The translations under genes and the position numbers were made by a program. From the NCBI GenBank assembly GCA_003561145.1, contig PWXL01000037.1, positions 1-6,230 of the forward strand: 6,230 nt of DNA, written 5' to 3'. Numbering within the stretch: the stretch's first letter is position 1; each line of letters starts with the position of its first letter. Of the stretch, positions 5,007 through 6,230 are shown piece by piece. Below the pieces are notes generated by a model, which saw nothing but the letters and a program-made list of their open reading frames with translations, ran no database searches and was not told the origin of the DNA. Origin of the DNA: Candidatus Atribacteria bacterium. Its GTDB lineage: Bacteria; Atribacterota; Atribacteria; Atribacterales; Atribacteraceae.

Positions 5007-6230
5007 TGTCCATGAATGAAAACACCAAAGGATTTTTACTGAGTATTAACGGTCCGGTGGTAGTTGCCTCCGGTCTACAAGGTTCAAAGATGTATGATAT
5101 GGTAAAAGTTGGAGAAGATCGTCTTTTTGGGGAAGTCATCGAACTGGAGCACGATAACACCATTATACAGGTGTATGAGGAGACGGCCGGAATCAAACCG
5201 GGGGAACCCGTGGAGTCTACTTTTGAGCCCTTGAGCGTGGAACTGGGACCGGGGTTGATCGGACAGATTTTCGACGGGACCCAGCGACCACTCGAAGTAA
5301 TACGTGAGCATGCTGGTGACTTCATTACACGGGGAATCGAGGTACCCTCCCTGAACAGGGAAAAGAAGTGGGACTTTGAGCCGAAAATGCAAAAAGGACA
5401 AAAGGTCCAGGGTGGCGACGTTTTAGGCCAGGTGCAGGAGAGCACCACCATCTCTCACAAGGTGATGGTACCGCCTAATGTCTCCGGAAAAGTAAAGTCA
5501 GTGGAGAAAGGGTCTTTTACCATAGAAGAAACGGTTGCGGTAATAGAAAATGAAGAGGGAAAAGAAGTGCCCGTTACCATGTTGCAACGCTGGCCGGTAC
5601 GGAGTCCCCGCCCCTTCAAGCGGAAACTTGTTCCCGCCGAACCACTGGTGACCGGACAAAGAGTTATCGATACCTTCTTTCCTATCGCCAAGGGAGGGGT
5701 TGCTTGTATTCCAGGTCCCTTTGGGAGTGGAAAGACAGTGGTGCAGCACCAGCTGGCCAAGTGGTCGGATGCCGATATCATTGTTTTTGTCGGTTGCGGT
5801 GAGCGGGGGAACGAGATGACGGATGTGCTGATGGAATTTCCCGAACTTATCGACCCCTATACAAACGAACCACTGATGAAAAGAACGGTTCTGATTGCCA
5901 ATACCTCTAACATGCCCGTTGCAGCGAGAGAAGCCTCGGTGTACACGGGGATCACGATTGCCGAATATTACCGTGACATGGGGTATAAAGTGGCGCTCAT
6001 GGCCGATTCGACTTCCCGCTGGGCTGAGGCGCTGAGGGAAATTTCAGGCCGCCTGGAAGAGATGCCCGGGGATGAAGGGTTTCCCGCCTATCTCGGTACC
6101 CGTATAGCCAGTTTCTACGAACGGGCCGGCCGGGTTGAGTGCATGGGAAGCGAGGACAGGCAGGGATCCTTGAGTGTTATCGGGGCGGTTTCGCCGCCCG
6201 GAGGCGATTTGTCAGAGCCTGTGACCCAAA
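5006..6230 (+). CDS. ntpA: V/A-type ATPase catalytic subunit A (3' end outside window)
   Basis: About 408 codons are present; complete family members have roughly 580-600 residues. Subunit A hydrolyses or makes ATP in the alternating A3B3 head. Numbered from ATG 5006, the beta-barrel domain begins GFLLSINGPVVVASGL. The bulge region that F-type beta subunits lack covers roughly residues 115-190. The Walker A motif GPFGSGKT is at 237-244 with K243. GERGNEM follows with the predicted catalytic glutamate E266, and Walker B VALMADSTSRW has D334. Further family blocks are EMPGDEGFPAYLGTR and SPPGGDLSEPVTQ. No intein interrupts the Walker A motif, a known insertion site in relatives. Three in-frame ATGs lie at 5003, 5006 and 5012. 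GGAG at 4995-4998 is seven bases before 5006, which is preferred, though GAGAGG also suits 5012. Coupling to F is likely through TGATG. Subunits B and D are expected next. Confidence 0.97.
   Translation, partial: MSMNENTKGFLLSINGPVVVASGLQGSKMYDMVKVGEDRLFGEVIELEHDNTIIQVYEETAGIKPGEPVESTFEPLSVELGPGLIGQIFDGTQRPLEVIREHAGDFITRGIEVPSLNREKKWDFEPKMQKGQKVQGGDVLGQVQESTTISHKVMVPPNVSGKVKSVEKGSFTIEETVAVIENEEGKEVPVTMLQRWPVRSPRPFKRKLVPAEPLVTGQRVIDTFFPIAKGGVACIPGPFGSGKTVVQHQLAKWSDADIIVFVGCGERGNEMTDVLMEFPELIDPYTNEPLMKRTVLIANTSNMPVAAREASVYTGITIAEYYRDMGYKVALMADSTSRWAEALREISGRLEEMPGDEGFPAYLGTRIASFYERAGRVECMGSEDRQGSLSVIGAVSPPGGDLSEPVTQ

Noticed and set aside
5714..5737. Possible intein insertion in the Walker A motif of A, a known site in relatives
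   Set aside because: The GPFGSGKT motif is uninterrupted and the flanking sequence continues as a normal A subunit.
6183..6199. Perfect hairpin GGGCGG-TTTCG-CCGCCC resembling a terminator stem
   Set aside because: It lies inside the A gene, encodes the conserved GAVSPPG segment and is not followed by a run of T. Coding constraint explains it.

Overview
The window holds most of an A/V-type (rotary, V/A-type) ATPase operon on the + strand, with the very start of a flavodoxin-like gene running the other way at the left edge. In order the operon encodes a G/H-type peripheral stalk subunit, then I (a), K (c-ring proteolipid), E, C (d), F and A (catalytic, cut by the right edge). The genes are packed with gaps of 1 to 22 bases or overlaps of 1 to 8 bases. 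Subunits B and D would be expected beyond the window. No mobile element, CRISPR array, tRNA or rRNA is visible, and there is no gene-free stretch longer than about 190 bases.

Layout: 1-66 (minus) is the first 22 codons of a flavodoxin-family protein. 67-255 is a divergent intergenic region with a candidate promoter for each direction and a strong ribosome binding site at each end. 256-5006 carries six complete ATPase genes. 5006-6230 is the first two thirds or so of the catalytic A subunit, ending just after its conserved SPPGGD-SEPVTQ segment.

How the parts work together: A (with B, unseen) forms the ATP-hydrolysing or ATP-making head. F (with D, unseen) is the central rotor. C is the funnel joining the rotor to the K ring. 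I is the membrane stator that forms the ion half-channels with K. E and G/H form the peripheral stalks. The K protein is a 158-residue, four-helix, duplicated proteolipid. It keeps the residues known to bind Na+ in the Enterococcus hirae V-ATPase (L55, T58, Q59, Q110, E139 here), so Na+ coupling is the best prediction. This is the most informative single reading from the window.

Organism: bacterial, to judge by strong Shine-Dalgarno sequences and sigma70-like promoter elements. An operon of this type with a 4-helix Na+-type K subunit and a flavodoxin neighbour fits an anaerobic, Clostridia-like Firmicute, or a similar anaerobe such as a Synergistetes member. The species cannot be named from the sequence alone. 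The gene order (G-I-K-E-C-F-A) follows the Thermus/clostridial pattern. Overall this is a well-known system; I did not find an undescribed one.
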